DNA from: Symbiotaphrina buchneri
Lineage: Eukaryota > Ascomycota > Symbiotaphrinales > Symbiotaphrinaceae
DNA length: 64,000 bases
Direction of reading: 5' to 3'
Assembly: GCA_001599915.1 (NCBI GenBank)
Contig: BCIG01000038.1
Coordinates: 1-64,000, forward strand
Both the position numbers and the translations under genes were made by a program. Positions 25,828 through 34,731 of this stretch are shown in pieces (within the stretch, counting starts at the first letter, position 1; every line of letters begins with the position of its first letter). Under the pieces are notes generated by a model. It worked only from the letters and a program-made list of their open reading frames with translations, ran no database searches and was not told the origin of the DNA.

Positions 25828-27216
25828 TCATGGTAAAATTGACTTTCCAGATAGCAGAACTTTGGTCTTTTGGTGATTCGTCAGTCTAATTTGCAGCTCA
25901 GCGAGAAATTGGTCTGTTGAAGGAGATGGAGGTCGCTGTCCTCCTGTGTCCAACGGCGGCCATTGCTGCACAGTAGGGAGGGTGGATGGTCTGCATCCCG
26001 CCGTCGGGGCTGTCCCTCCCTCATCCGGCACAGTAGGGTAGACTAAGGAGATGGAGTCCGGTGTTCTCCTGTGTCCAACAAAGGGCCATTGCTGTGCAGC
26101 AGTCAGGGGACATGGTGGACACCATGTTATCTTGGATGTCCCTTTCTCTTCCCGCACAGTAGGGTAGACTGAAGAAGCTGAAGCAAGATCCTGGCTCCCT
26201 TCAGCATCCAAACGGTTATCGAAGGCCGGATTGCCAGTGAGGATTTGATGTTCTTCCAAGGCCTGCGGCAACCATCGCCATGCGCTCGCAATGCTGATGT
26301 GAGTAGCAGTGCTTCGGCTGCCACACGCACTGTAAGCACTGCTTTTGGTAGCAGAACTATTAATAATCATTGACCAATCGTCTTTCTCGTTGACTGAAAG
26401 ATAATCCGTCCAGTGTCTGAAAAAATCGTCAAGCAAATGGAGCTCCCCGCCATCGGAAACAAAGACATCGGGCGCTGTTATTGTCGCGGCGCCCGAGCTG
26501 CTGTCGTGATCCACTGTCTCCGATCGGAGAGCATCTAGCTCATCCTCCATATCTTGACATCTTGACCAATCGATGGCACCAAGATAGGCACTTGCAGCCG
26601 TCAGTATCTCCGACTGCTGTAGGAAAGTATTTAGCTCCTCAGCCATATCGTGACATGTTGACCAATCGAGGGCATCAAGATCGGCACCTGCAGGCGTCTC
26701 GTACGTGATGTATGCCGGTGTCTCTAGGATGTGCTGGTTAGGCCCGGTACAGCAGTTTCAGAATTTACAGAGACCGACCCGCCGGTGGAGAAACGACATC
26801 TCCTCCTACCATCAACTTCCGTCTCTGAAATCGCTGGATCTTCTTCGAGTCTACCGGCCGGCCCTCGATACTGAAGGCGGTAGCTTTGTCTTCCTCCAAT
26901 TTCCGCTTCCGTTGCTTTTTGACCATGAACTGCATATCGTCGGACCTTATGTTCTTTCCAAATCCCCATTCTTGGAGCTTGGCTTTGTATTGCCTTGTAC
27001 TGTGCCATTGATCAGTAAAATTCGAAGTGGAGCTGCGAGAGACCTCGGTGTGACCGTGGAACATGGCTCGTACCTTGCTTGGAAGCCATGGGAGGCACGC
27101 ATAACAGCCATGGTCTGTTCCAAGCTCCTGTTCTGGACGTGGTATAGGTCACGGATGATTTCACGATGTCCCTCCCACACACTTCCTGGAATTCGTGACA
27201 CAGCTGGATTGGACAT
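25828..27216 (-). CDS. Clr5-domain protein with internal repeats
   Basis: Three exons on the minus strand: 27216-27074, 26993-26779 and 26723-25828, 417 aa with all phases closing (introns 80 and 55 bp; the second has a CTAAC branch site 14 bases before its AG). Residues about 13-70 form a Clr5 domain, split by intron 1: VWEGHREIIRDLYHVQNRSL, then QYKAKLQEWGFGKN. A basic block (KKQRKRK) follows. The middle repeats a 32-residue unit: DWSTCHDMAEELN at 139 and DWSRCQDMEDELD at 171. The C-terminal part repeats a 42-residue Pro-rich unit from VYPTV at 305 and 347, each with a QQWP element. Known of the family: named after S. pombe Clr5, a heterochromatin silencing factor; in filamentous fungi the domain is expanded and mostly unstudied. 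Inference: nuclear. The intron 2 call rests on phase and branch site only. Confidence 0.72.
25960..26175 (-). repeat. 126-bp imperfect repeat coding a Pro-rich unit
   Basis: Two consecutive units of 42 codons near the C-terminus of the Clr5-domain protein share GTCTACCCTACTGTGC, then CAGCAATGGCC, then GGACACAGGAG blocks. Divergence is moderate, so the duplication is not very recent. Confidence 0.6.
26546..26672 (-). repeat. 96-bp direct repeat inside the Clr5-domain gene
   Basis: The DNA coding DALDWSTCHDMAEELN is duplicated 96 bp downstream as GAIDWSRCQDMEDELD. The two copies are about 80 percent alike by eye and in the same frame. Confidence 0.65.
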
Positions 27217-28708
27217 GTTCAAGAGGGGATGAGGTGGGGATTTCACAACCCCGACAGCCGAAATGGAAAGTTGAAGTCCGATTCTAGGGAAGCTTGCACC
27301 CTCTCCAAGATAGCGGGGCAATGGCTGACGTTATTGCAGAGATCAGATCCTTAGGAACAAGGGACAGCCACAGTGGGAGTCGGAGGATGATATACAGGGA
27401 GCTACGATGGCTGCTAAGCAGGGAGGCAGCGCACATTCCGTGTCCTTCGCCGGATCCTTGTTCGAGGCAACCAATGATATATCTCGAACAAAAGTACAAG
27501 CAGCGAACAAAAGTACAGACAGCCGAGCCCAATCAGCACAGATGACTACTCCGCTTCGGGTGCGGCTATGCGGAGACAGACGTCGTGTTGGCGTCCGTGG
27601 CGGCCAATAAGAAATCGAAGATAATGGAGACAAAAGTCCCGCTGCTGCACTGACGAGGATACAACGACTGCGTGTGATATCACCCGCCTTAAAGCTTCGA
27701 ACCCTGTCAATCAAGGCGCAGATAGCTTATGCTCACACATGTCGTCTTGATACACTACCCTGCCCATAACATGATGGCCGGGAACGCAATTCCGCCAGAG
27801 CCTCTTCTAGGGCTGAGGACAAAAGTCCATCTTGACTACCTGCCTTGTATCAAGTGTCCCAGGTGAACTTGGCTCGAGCATGGCGTACCAGTCGGAACTG
27901 GAGCCTCTTTGACAAAAGTCCATCAAGAGAAGAGTGTTATACGTCCAACATGAGTGAGGATATAAGATGATCAACCCTAACTCTCTGGCTCTTCGGGGTC
28001 ATTTCCTGCGCGGATTTCAAATTGTCACATCATCTTTTGGTCGAAACTCCTGGCCATACTGAGCAACAGAAGCTCGTGCATGTTATCCTGACCCTTCACC
28101 TTTCGGAAACATGACAGGCAACCCACCGCCACCCTCAGGCCGGAAACCATTGATGAGGAACGAGGGACATGTATGGCATACATTGGACCATCCCTCTTAT
28201 GGCCTCTCATACACTGACTGTTGGCAATGCTTTTCAGCATCATGGCACTCACCCTGGGACCGATCAGTCTGGATTGGTTACTCGGCCATGGTTCAAGTCG
28301 AGGCCTTCTGGAAGCGATGCGAACCCAGAAAGCTCTAGCAGCAACATGAAGGATCTTCGAGGAAGCGCTGCCGAGGATACGTATAGTGCCCTGCGCAGGT
28401 GGGAACATGAGACGGTGCTGGAACAGCCATGGAATGGAATTGGCTGGGTTGCAGAAAGGAGGGGTCAGGAGCATATGGCAAACCAAAAGCCCACAGACCA
28501 AGTTGAAGGCTTGAAAAGTATAGCCAGCAACGAAGCAGAACGCTGGACGGTGGATGAAGAGGAATCATCCTCTAGGATCAAGTCTCCTCGATCTTAATAA
28601 GGTATCTAACAGTGAGTTGTTACTGTAGATTTCGTCCTTGGAGGGATGAAGGAATCGCCAGTACCTGTGTTCCATTCGTGGATAGGACAAATTCAGTAGT
28701 CGAATAGC
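27217..28708. other. 1.5-kb intergenic region with ACAAAAGT words
   Basis: No gene could be supported. Overlapping open frames at 28025-28501 (minus) and 28169-28597 (plus) give unrecognised, composition-driven proteins; one may be real but I cannot tell. The word ACAAAAGT occurs at least five times between 27,480 and 27,920, two of them in the longer block GACAAAAGTCCATC near 27,813 and 27,909. Confidence 0.4.
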
Positions 28709-29685
28709 TCAAAGCATCAGTGTCCCTTCCATAACCAGCACAGCCTGCCCGCTCAACACGACACTCTTCACCTGCCTGCCTTCGTCCTGCAGCACGACCG
28801 CCACGCCAATCAAACTCTCCCTCCCCATCTCTACGCCCTGCGTGATCGCAAACTTGACCGTCCCGTCCCTACCGTTGGCTTCTGTGAGAGCTAGATACGA
28901 CGACAACGCACACGCAGCGCTTCCCGTAGCCGGATCCTCGAGCAACCCAAACATCATGCGCGTCCTCAGCAGCACCGTTCCGTCCGGCGCCCTGCCGTTT
29001 TGGACATACGCATAGACCGCGACGGGCGCGGCGATCTCAGGCCTCCATTCTGGATCCAACAGCTCATTGTCTGCGAAATGGCCTGTGGGCGCGAGGGAGG
29101 CTAGAAGCTCCTCGGACGGTAGCTCCAGCAGCACGAACGTCATGCCCTTGACGATCGAAACGAGCGGCGTTTCGAATGCAATGGGATCGCAGACTCTTTG
29201 CGAGAAACCAAGCGCGAGGATTTCAGATGGTGAGAGTTTCTTGCTGTGGATGTGTACGTCGTGCGGAATGGATGCATACGCTGTCTTGGTCGAGGGCGAA
29301 AAGCGGAAAGGATTGGTCCTGCTTTTACATTGAGCGTCGAAGTGATATCCATCGTGACAGTATCGTCGCTCTTTCCTTGGACCTTCGATGCGACATAGCA
29401 TGCTGTTCCGATCGTAGGGTGTCCTGCGAATGGGATCTCAGAGCCGGGGATGAAGATTCCGACATCCCATGAACTGGCGTTGGTGCCTTCCCCAGGTTCT
29501 TTCAAGAAGACCGTCTCGGGGAGATTGAACTCGTTTGCGATGCGTATCTTCTCTTCTTGTGCGATCTCAAGTGATGAAGGGACCTTGACGATGGCCAGCG
29601 GATTCCCTCTGTATCGTTGCGAAGTGAAGACGTCGACAATGACGTACTGGAGGCGGAGAGAGCCTGAATAGCTTGTGGAGTCCAT
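28709..29685 (-). CDS. PhzF-family isomerase/epimerase, with a one-base frame break
   Basis: The gene starts at the ATG at 29685 (MDSTSYSGSLRLQYVIVDVF) and ends at 28709. The first part has the PhzF fold marks VFTSQRYRGNPLAIV, the catalytic Glu in FNLPETVFL, and FAGHPTIGTA. The second part, in the next frame, runs from FRFSPSTKTAYASIP through the late motif LLEDPATGSAACALSSYLAL to MEGTLML. The two frames abut near 29311-29314 with no room for an intron: one reads up to VKAGPI and the other continues with PFRFSPS, so a single missing base in a CCTTTCC tract explains it. With that base the protein would be 325 aa, normal for the family. Known of the family: cofactor-free isomerases acting on varied small acids, as in phenazine synthesis; the fungal substrates are unknown. 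The break may be a read error or an inactivating mutation. Confidence 0.85.
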
Positions 29686-30757
29686 CGCTGCTGCTCCTAT
29701 ATTGCAGCAGTTCCGTAAAATATAAATATTGAGAGTGATATCATCCAAACAGATCTTCTGTGGAAAGATTTCAAATCAGTGTTGCCCAAAACATCATTGA
29801 AGACGCCCCCGCGCTTTTGCGCCCTCTGTCTGACTCACGCTTGCGGATTTGGGACGAACTGCGGGAGCTAAAAAGAGCGGCCTTAGCTCCTGAAGACATA
29901 GACCCACTGACAACAGGCTGGTTATGAAGGTCCACAGTGGAGGGAAAATCTGGGGAGATGACATAGGATGTAGAAAAAATGATCTCTTAAAATCGAATGT
30001 AAAGCTATTCTCTGAGCTCCACTTGTGATCCTCAAATCTGAAAGTAGCGTGGGAGGCCATGTCCAAGCTGCGAAACCACGTGGCAATGCTGTGACTATCA
30101 TTCTCTAGAGACCACGTTATTTCAGATCCTTCAACAAATACGTTTAGTAACAACTTTGTTGATCAGATCATCCCAAGGCGCCTTTGAATTTTGAGGAAAT
30201 ATCACAAAGCGAGCGTAATTGACTCCAGCAATCGGATCCCAGCATTCTCTCCTCTGTAGGTACATGCTAAAGCTGTATTTGCTTCCCAGATACAGTCGTA
30301 GGACCCTCCAGCTCTAAGTTTCCATCTTCTGGAATCCTTTTGCAGCTTGTCTGGAGAAGCAGCTGGCTCAGTGAGCGTAGAAATATCGAGTGCTGTGCGC
30401 CGAGGATGATGAGATGGATTGGCCAAGCCGAAAGAGTTCGGTACAGTGGTTTCCTCAGCCTTATCAAGAGCTGATTTATTTTGTGTCCTGCTGACGTGAG
30501 GCCATCTGGTAGTAGTATGGGGTAGTAAATATGGACAGTCGTGGCTCTTGGACAGAGGCGGATTGGTATGCGTGAGAGCAAGTCCACAGTAAAGCCGCAA
30601 CCAAGCAGGAAGAAAGATATTCACCTAACCCAGCCGCACTTAGCTCCCTAGGTAGCTGCAGGATTTAAAGTACACATATATAACCCAATAATGCATCATT
30701 TTCCCAACGGAGCAAGAGTGGTAGGCTTAGCCATAACATCCACAATTGCCAACTCAT

Positions 30758-30836
30758 GGCACCTACATCACCCGCCCACCTACTTAACCGGAAGTTGGGG
30801 GATAAGGGAGGTAGGTGCCCTGGGTTCGAGTCCTGG
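30758..30836 (+). other. tRNA-like box B next to an inverted repeat (possible SINE remnant)
   Basis: GGTTCGAGTCC at 30822-30832 is a perfect match to the RNA polymerase III box B consensus. Just upstream, GGCACCTAC (30758-30766) is inverted at GTAGGTGCC (30811-30819). I cannot fold the region into a proper tRNA: no convincing box A, D arm or acceptor stem lies at the right distance. The antisense reading contains SNPGHLP, a familiar by-product of tRNA-derived SINEs. Most likely a fragment of a short tRNA-derived retroposon or of a dead tRNA gene. Confidence 0.4.
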
Positions 30837-31204
30837 TAAACTCTCTCATTAATTACGTAGAAGTAATTCTGAATGCAGAGGGTTTCATAGGGTGCATTGG
30901 CCACTGAAAGGTGGTCAAGGCCCTGAACTTTTTGCCTCCAAGATGTCTGAGAGGTTAGTTAGTTTTCTTTTATTTTTTTGCCCTTCTACGTATTATCTGG
31001 ACTTTGGCTGGTGTTATAAAGGATTGCTTTATATGGTGGGCGGTGTGTAGTATCTTGTCGACATCCTTTGTATCTGTGATGGTTGTGTCAAGCATTCACA
31101 TCCACTTTATTCATAACTGAAACAAGTATAGAGGCACTGTCAAGTAGGTATGAAAACCGTAATACTATTCTTAGTTAAAAGGTCTTATACTGGCCTCAAG
31201 TATA

Positions 31205-31527
31205 AATGTATAGTGTAGCCAAATAAATCTATAATTTATTCAAATTTCAAACATGCTGAGGATATCTCAACACATCAGCCCAAATTGAAATATAGCTTTT
31301 TAGAATGAGTCAGGAAACAACAAGAGAGACAAAGAAAGGTGCAAGTACTAGGCCTGGCTGTTTACTTCCTCTGCTTGATGCAATGATACATGATCATTTC
31401 CGCAAATTCTTGATAAAGTAGCTAACTCTGAATTTCTATATAATGTAGCTAATAAATATAAACCGTAACTTTGTAATTCTATATCACCAAGCCTGGCCGT
31501 CTTCCCAGTTGACCTCTTCCAAGTTGC
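31205..31527 (-). pseudogene. decayed duplicate of the SNF2 helicase 3' end
   Basis: This segment matches 34553-34799, which is the last 17 codons plus 3' flank of the HIRAN-SNF2-RING gene, in the same orientation. The coding part (31476-31527) still reads KRSTGKTARLGDIE, identical to the parent, then loses the NLLK end. The flank shares long blocks such as GATATCTCAACACAT and AATATAGCTTTT. An extra AT-rich piece of about 65 bp sits in this copy just beside the coding remnant. Two of the clear differences in the coding remnant are CG-to-CA changes, the kind left by repeat-induced point mutation or cytosine deamination. It has no upstream exons, so it is a fragment, not a gene. Confidence 0.85.
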
Positions 31528-32268
31528 CCCTGAGCTGCTGTGGATCGTAGATTTCCACTTCATGCATGTTCCTGCGAGTCTCCCGAATTCGCGGGCGCAG
31601 TAGAGTAACCATGTTCAAGACCATGCCTGGCCGGCTTCATCCAGTCCATCGCTAAACAGGAACAGAACGAAAGCCATCGTTCTTTCAGGTAAAAGTACTG
31701 TCAAGTATTACGCTTGTAGCATACTCGCGTAGTGGATCATTTCCTCTGGGAGTGTCAACGAAAAGGCACAACTCCACTCCAAAACCTCCAGAGGGAGCGG
31801 ATTTTCTACTACTGTGGATATGTCGCAACTGTTGGCTGCGCTTCCAGAGTCGCACCAGGCTGGGTTTCATGCGGGGCGACCACACCTGTGGATGTTGTAC
31901 CTCAATGAGTACCGCGACAATGTTAAATGTTCCCGTTATGCTACCGTGAGGTAGACAGTTCTTTCAAAACTTCATTAATCTTGTAGGAAATTAGTTTCGC
32001 AGATTGTGTGGCCCTGGTATAAGAGAAATGGCGTACCAACAATGCCAGCTGCGGCCACATTCTACATTGTGGCATCAGCAGTTCAGATTCAGGTGGCGGG
32101 GACCAAGTATATGCTTCACTGCCGATCGGTTGGACATAACTGGGGATGCAAGAGCTTGAATTCCAATTGCAGTCGGCGACATTGTGCAAATAATCATGTA
32201 CCTGGGTATAACCTCACTATAAATTCCTGTCATCGTGGAACTAGTAACGCTCTTGAACCTAGTATGGG

Positions 32269-33944
32269 TTAATCATTAACACAGGCATTCCCGTATATGC
32301 TCGAGGTTGGGAAGCTGCTCTTCACTGTATCACGAACCCATCTGATCGAATTATTGAATAGATCGCTGCTCGCCACTTTGTAGCGGGCCCAGCGTAACAA
32401 TATCTCAACAGCAGTGCGCCTCTGCTGTTCACTCGGGCTGTAAATGGCGACCATCTTGACCGGGAAAATCAAGTAGACACAGCCCAAATCCGCCGGACTA
32501 CGCTTGAGGTCCTCGAACCCCAACGACAGAACGCTGTCGCAGTGAGAAGCCAGCTTCTCCAGTTGTGACGCCGAGGATTGGCTGCGCGGCGAGAGTGAGA
32601 GGAGAAGGTGCTGCGCAATGATGACGGCCATGTGATACAGGGACAGCACAGACGCGGCGACCTGATTAATTCCGATATAGCCCGAGGTTGTACCGCCGTG
32701 GCTGCTGGAGGAGCTACCGCTTCCTGAGGCATCTTCTCCATACGCTAGGTACCAACCGTGCAGTCCTTGCAGTAGCTCTTCCAGGCCGCTGTGAAGATTA
32801 TTGACATCGTCTCGACGGACAGTTCTTGGATTGGCTCCTGATAAGAGGAGTATGTCGTCACAAGCCGCCTGATAGGCTGGAAGGCAGAGAAGGATATCCA
32901 CGAGTTTATCCAGCGGTAGCTTCGGCTCCAGAGCGAAAGGAACAGTGCACCACCGCGGCTCAGCAAGAGCCGGCGGCACCTTCGTATGGATAGCCAGATA
33001 GATCTGCCCTCCTTCAGCCATGGTCCTTCAGGCGATACAATGACCAGCAATGCACCTACCGCAATCAATCTGAAATGTCGAAACACAAGATTCATCCTTC
33101 CCGTCTGGCAGTTCTCAGGGCCAATGGACTCGAGAAGAGCGACACCCGCAGCAGCATGATCAGCCCAGCCATACGGTGTAGTGCACATCATAACCTCGTA
33201 GTACATCATCAACATGCACGAATATATAGCCTCAGAGATCTCCTCGAGATCCTGTACCCCACCGGCTTGGATGAATGCTCGTTGAGAGACGAGTGCTCGG
33301 GAATACCACTCGTAGGATGCCTTTGCGATAGATGTATGCTTGCTGACTACCGAATAAAAGGCCATCGATACCGCTCGACTTGCGCACCCGACCGCCGGTG
33401 ACGAGCGGGATACGAGTGACTTGTGCTCGCACATCTCCGATAGCCAGCTCGGGTCGAAATCAAACGCCGGGTCGACGGACCAGCCGGCGAAAGACGTCGC
33501 GAGATGTGCGACGAATTGCTGGTCGAAGATATCTGCTCGTGTGGGCCCGGGGTGTGGCAATCGGATCAAGGAAGCATAGTCGCTTTGCCCTACTCCTACA
33601 CGTGTATCTTTGACTGCTGCCCGCTCATCAGTATGTGCGGTCGCCGTGGTGTTGTTCCGAGGAGAGTCTTGAGCCGGAGCTGCTGGGCTGGACGGACGTT
33701 GTTGGCGCGTGACGTGTTTCTTCTTGACCTTTTCTGTCTCGTTGAAGATGAGGATGCCGGAGATGGGGCCTGAACAGACGATGCCGTGGCGCAGGCAATG
33801 CAGACATGCTGGGCGGCCCTCGTCGCACTGTCGTTATCAATGCTTCAGGCTTTTGTGATGCGAAAGGTGTGATGGCACGAGCGCTGTTCTTACCTTCAAG
33901 TGTCTTCTCCGACATTGCAAGCATCCCCGACTCGGAGTGACCAT
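32269..33944 (-). CDS. Zn2Cys6 fungal transcription factor
   Basis: Three exons on the minus strand: 33944-33894, 33827-33060 and 33003-32269, 517 aa, all introns phase 0. The DNA-binding cluster is split by the first intron: MVTPSRGCLQCRRRHLK in exon 1 and CDEGRPACLHC then LRHGIVC in exon 2, giving CX2CX6CX6CX2CX6C at residues 8-35. A Lys-rich linker follows (EKVKKKHVTR). The rest resembles the fungal-specific TF domain 2 group (PDFDPSWLSEM-like region, then LALEPK and LPLDKLVDILLCLPAYQAAC). The second intron is fixed by continuity of HFRLIA with IYLAIHTKVPPALAEPRW. Inference: a nuclear regulator with unknown targets. It sits between the SNF2 gene and its decayed duplicate, with no obvious partner enzyme nearby. 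Confidence 0.9.
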
Positions 33945-34731
33945 GAGATCAGTCACACCACGGGGTGCGATTACACGGCTCGATCGATCCGAAACAAGAC
34001 TTTGAACACACGTTTTACTAATCTGCTGCTGTCCAGAAAGCCACGCGAAGGAGTGGGACTTTGGTGTGTGTGAAGAAAGGAATGATGGTGCGCCCAATCA
34101 ATGATCTGCCTAAGGACATTGGATCCAACACGGCGTAATTCGTAGGGCCTTTGCGGCCGAGTTTGCGGCGCTCAGTTTGGACGGCTTTGTTCGGTGCTGA
34201 TCGACAGGATCATTGTACGCCTGATGCCTTTTGTGGTAACCACTACGATCATGTAGACCTGCTAGCTTAAAGCTTACTACCACACTTGCTGTTAGAAGAG
34301 AACCTGGAAGTTCGGATACTATCCGAAACGCGAACTAAATGAGTGTATACAAACGGAGCTTCATATGAAATATCCATAAAGACAAGTGTAAGCTTGAGCT
34401 CAGGATACAGTTGTCCATCTGCTTTTCCTCCACAACCGACGTTTCGTCTCGTGGAGGGCGACGCTGGCCAGGGCCGTGGTAGCGGCGGCGGCAGCGACGA
34501 AGGTAGAAGAGGGAATGCATGGTGTGTCAATTATGACTGCAGTGGAGGAATTAAACTGTAGAGTGTAGTCAAACAATTCTCTATAAAGCAAATTTTAAGC
34601 ATGCTCAGGGATATCTCAACACATTAGCCCAGATAGAAATATAGCTTTTCAGAATGCGTCAGGAAATAACACGAGAGCAAACAAAAAGGCCCGAGTGTCT
34701 GGCCCGGTTGCACACTTTCTGTGTTACACAA
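33945..34731. promoter_or_regulatory. intergenic region, TF promoter and SNF2 3' flank
   Basis: About 790 bp. The left half should carry the promoter of the Zn2Cys6 gene. From 34553 onward it is the 3' flank of the SNF2 gene that is also found, decayed, at 31205-31475. No gene seen. Confidence 0.5.

Larger units (their letters stand above)
29686..32268. other. 2.6-kb gene-poor, partly AT-rich stretch
   Basis: No intact gene seen. From about 30,650 to 31,480 the DNA becomes AT-rich. It contains a tRNA-like box B at 30822-30832 and a decayed copy of the SNF2 gene 3' end at 31205-31527. Open frames on either side (for example 30202-30624, minus) are not recognisable. The stretch 31,560-32,268 holds only short frames on both strands. 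Confidence 0.45.

Noticed and set aside
28025-28597. Opposed 158- and 142-codon frames between the Clr5 and PhzF genes
   Set aside because: Neither resembles a known protein and they overlap each other; one could be a lineage-specific gene but the sequence alone does not show it.
30758-30836. A functional tRNA gene
   Set aside because: Only box B is convincing; no box A, anticodon arm or acceptor stem could be paired at tRNA spacing.
30665-30904. 79-codon minus-strand frame with SNPGHLP
   Set aside because: This reading is the antisense of a tRNA-like box B, a known source of false proteins.
32006-32272. 88-codon frame with several cysteines, considered as a small secreted protein
   Set aside because: The putative signal segment is poor, no intron or family match supports it, and it lies in unrecognised sequence.
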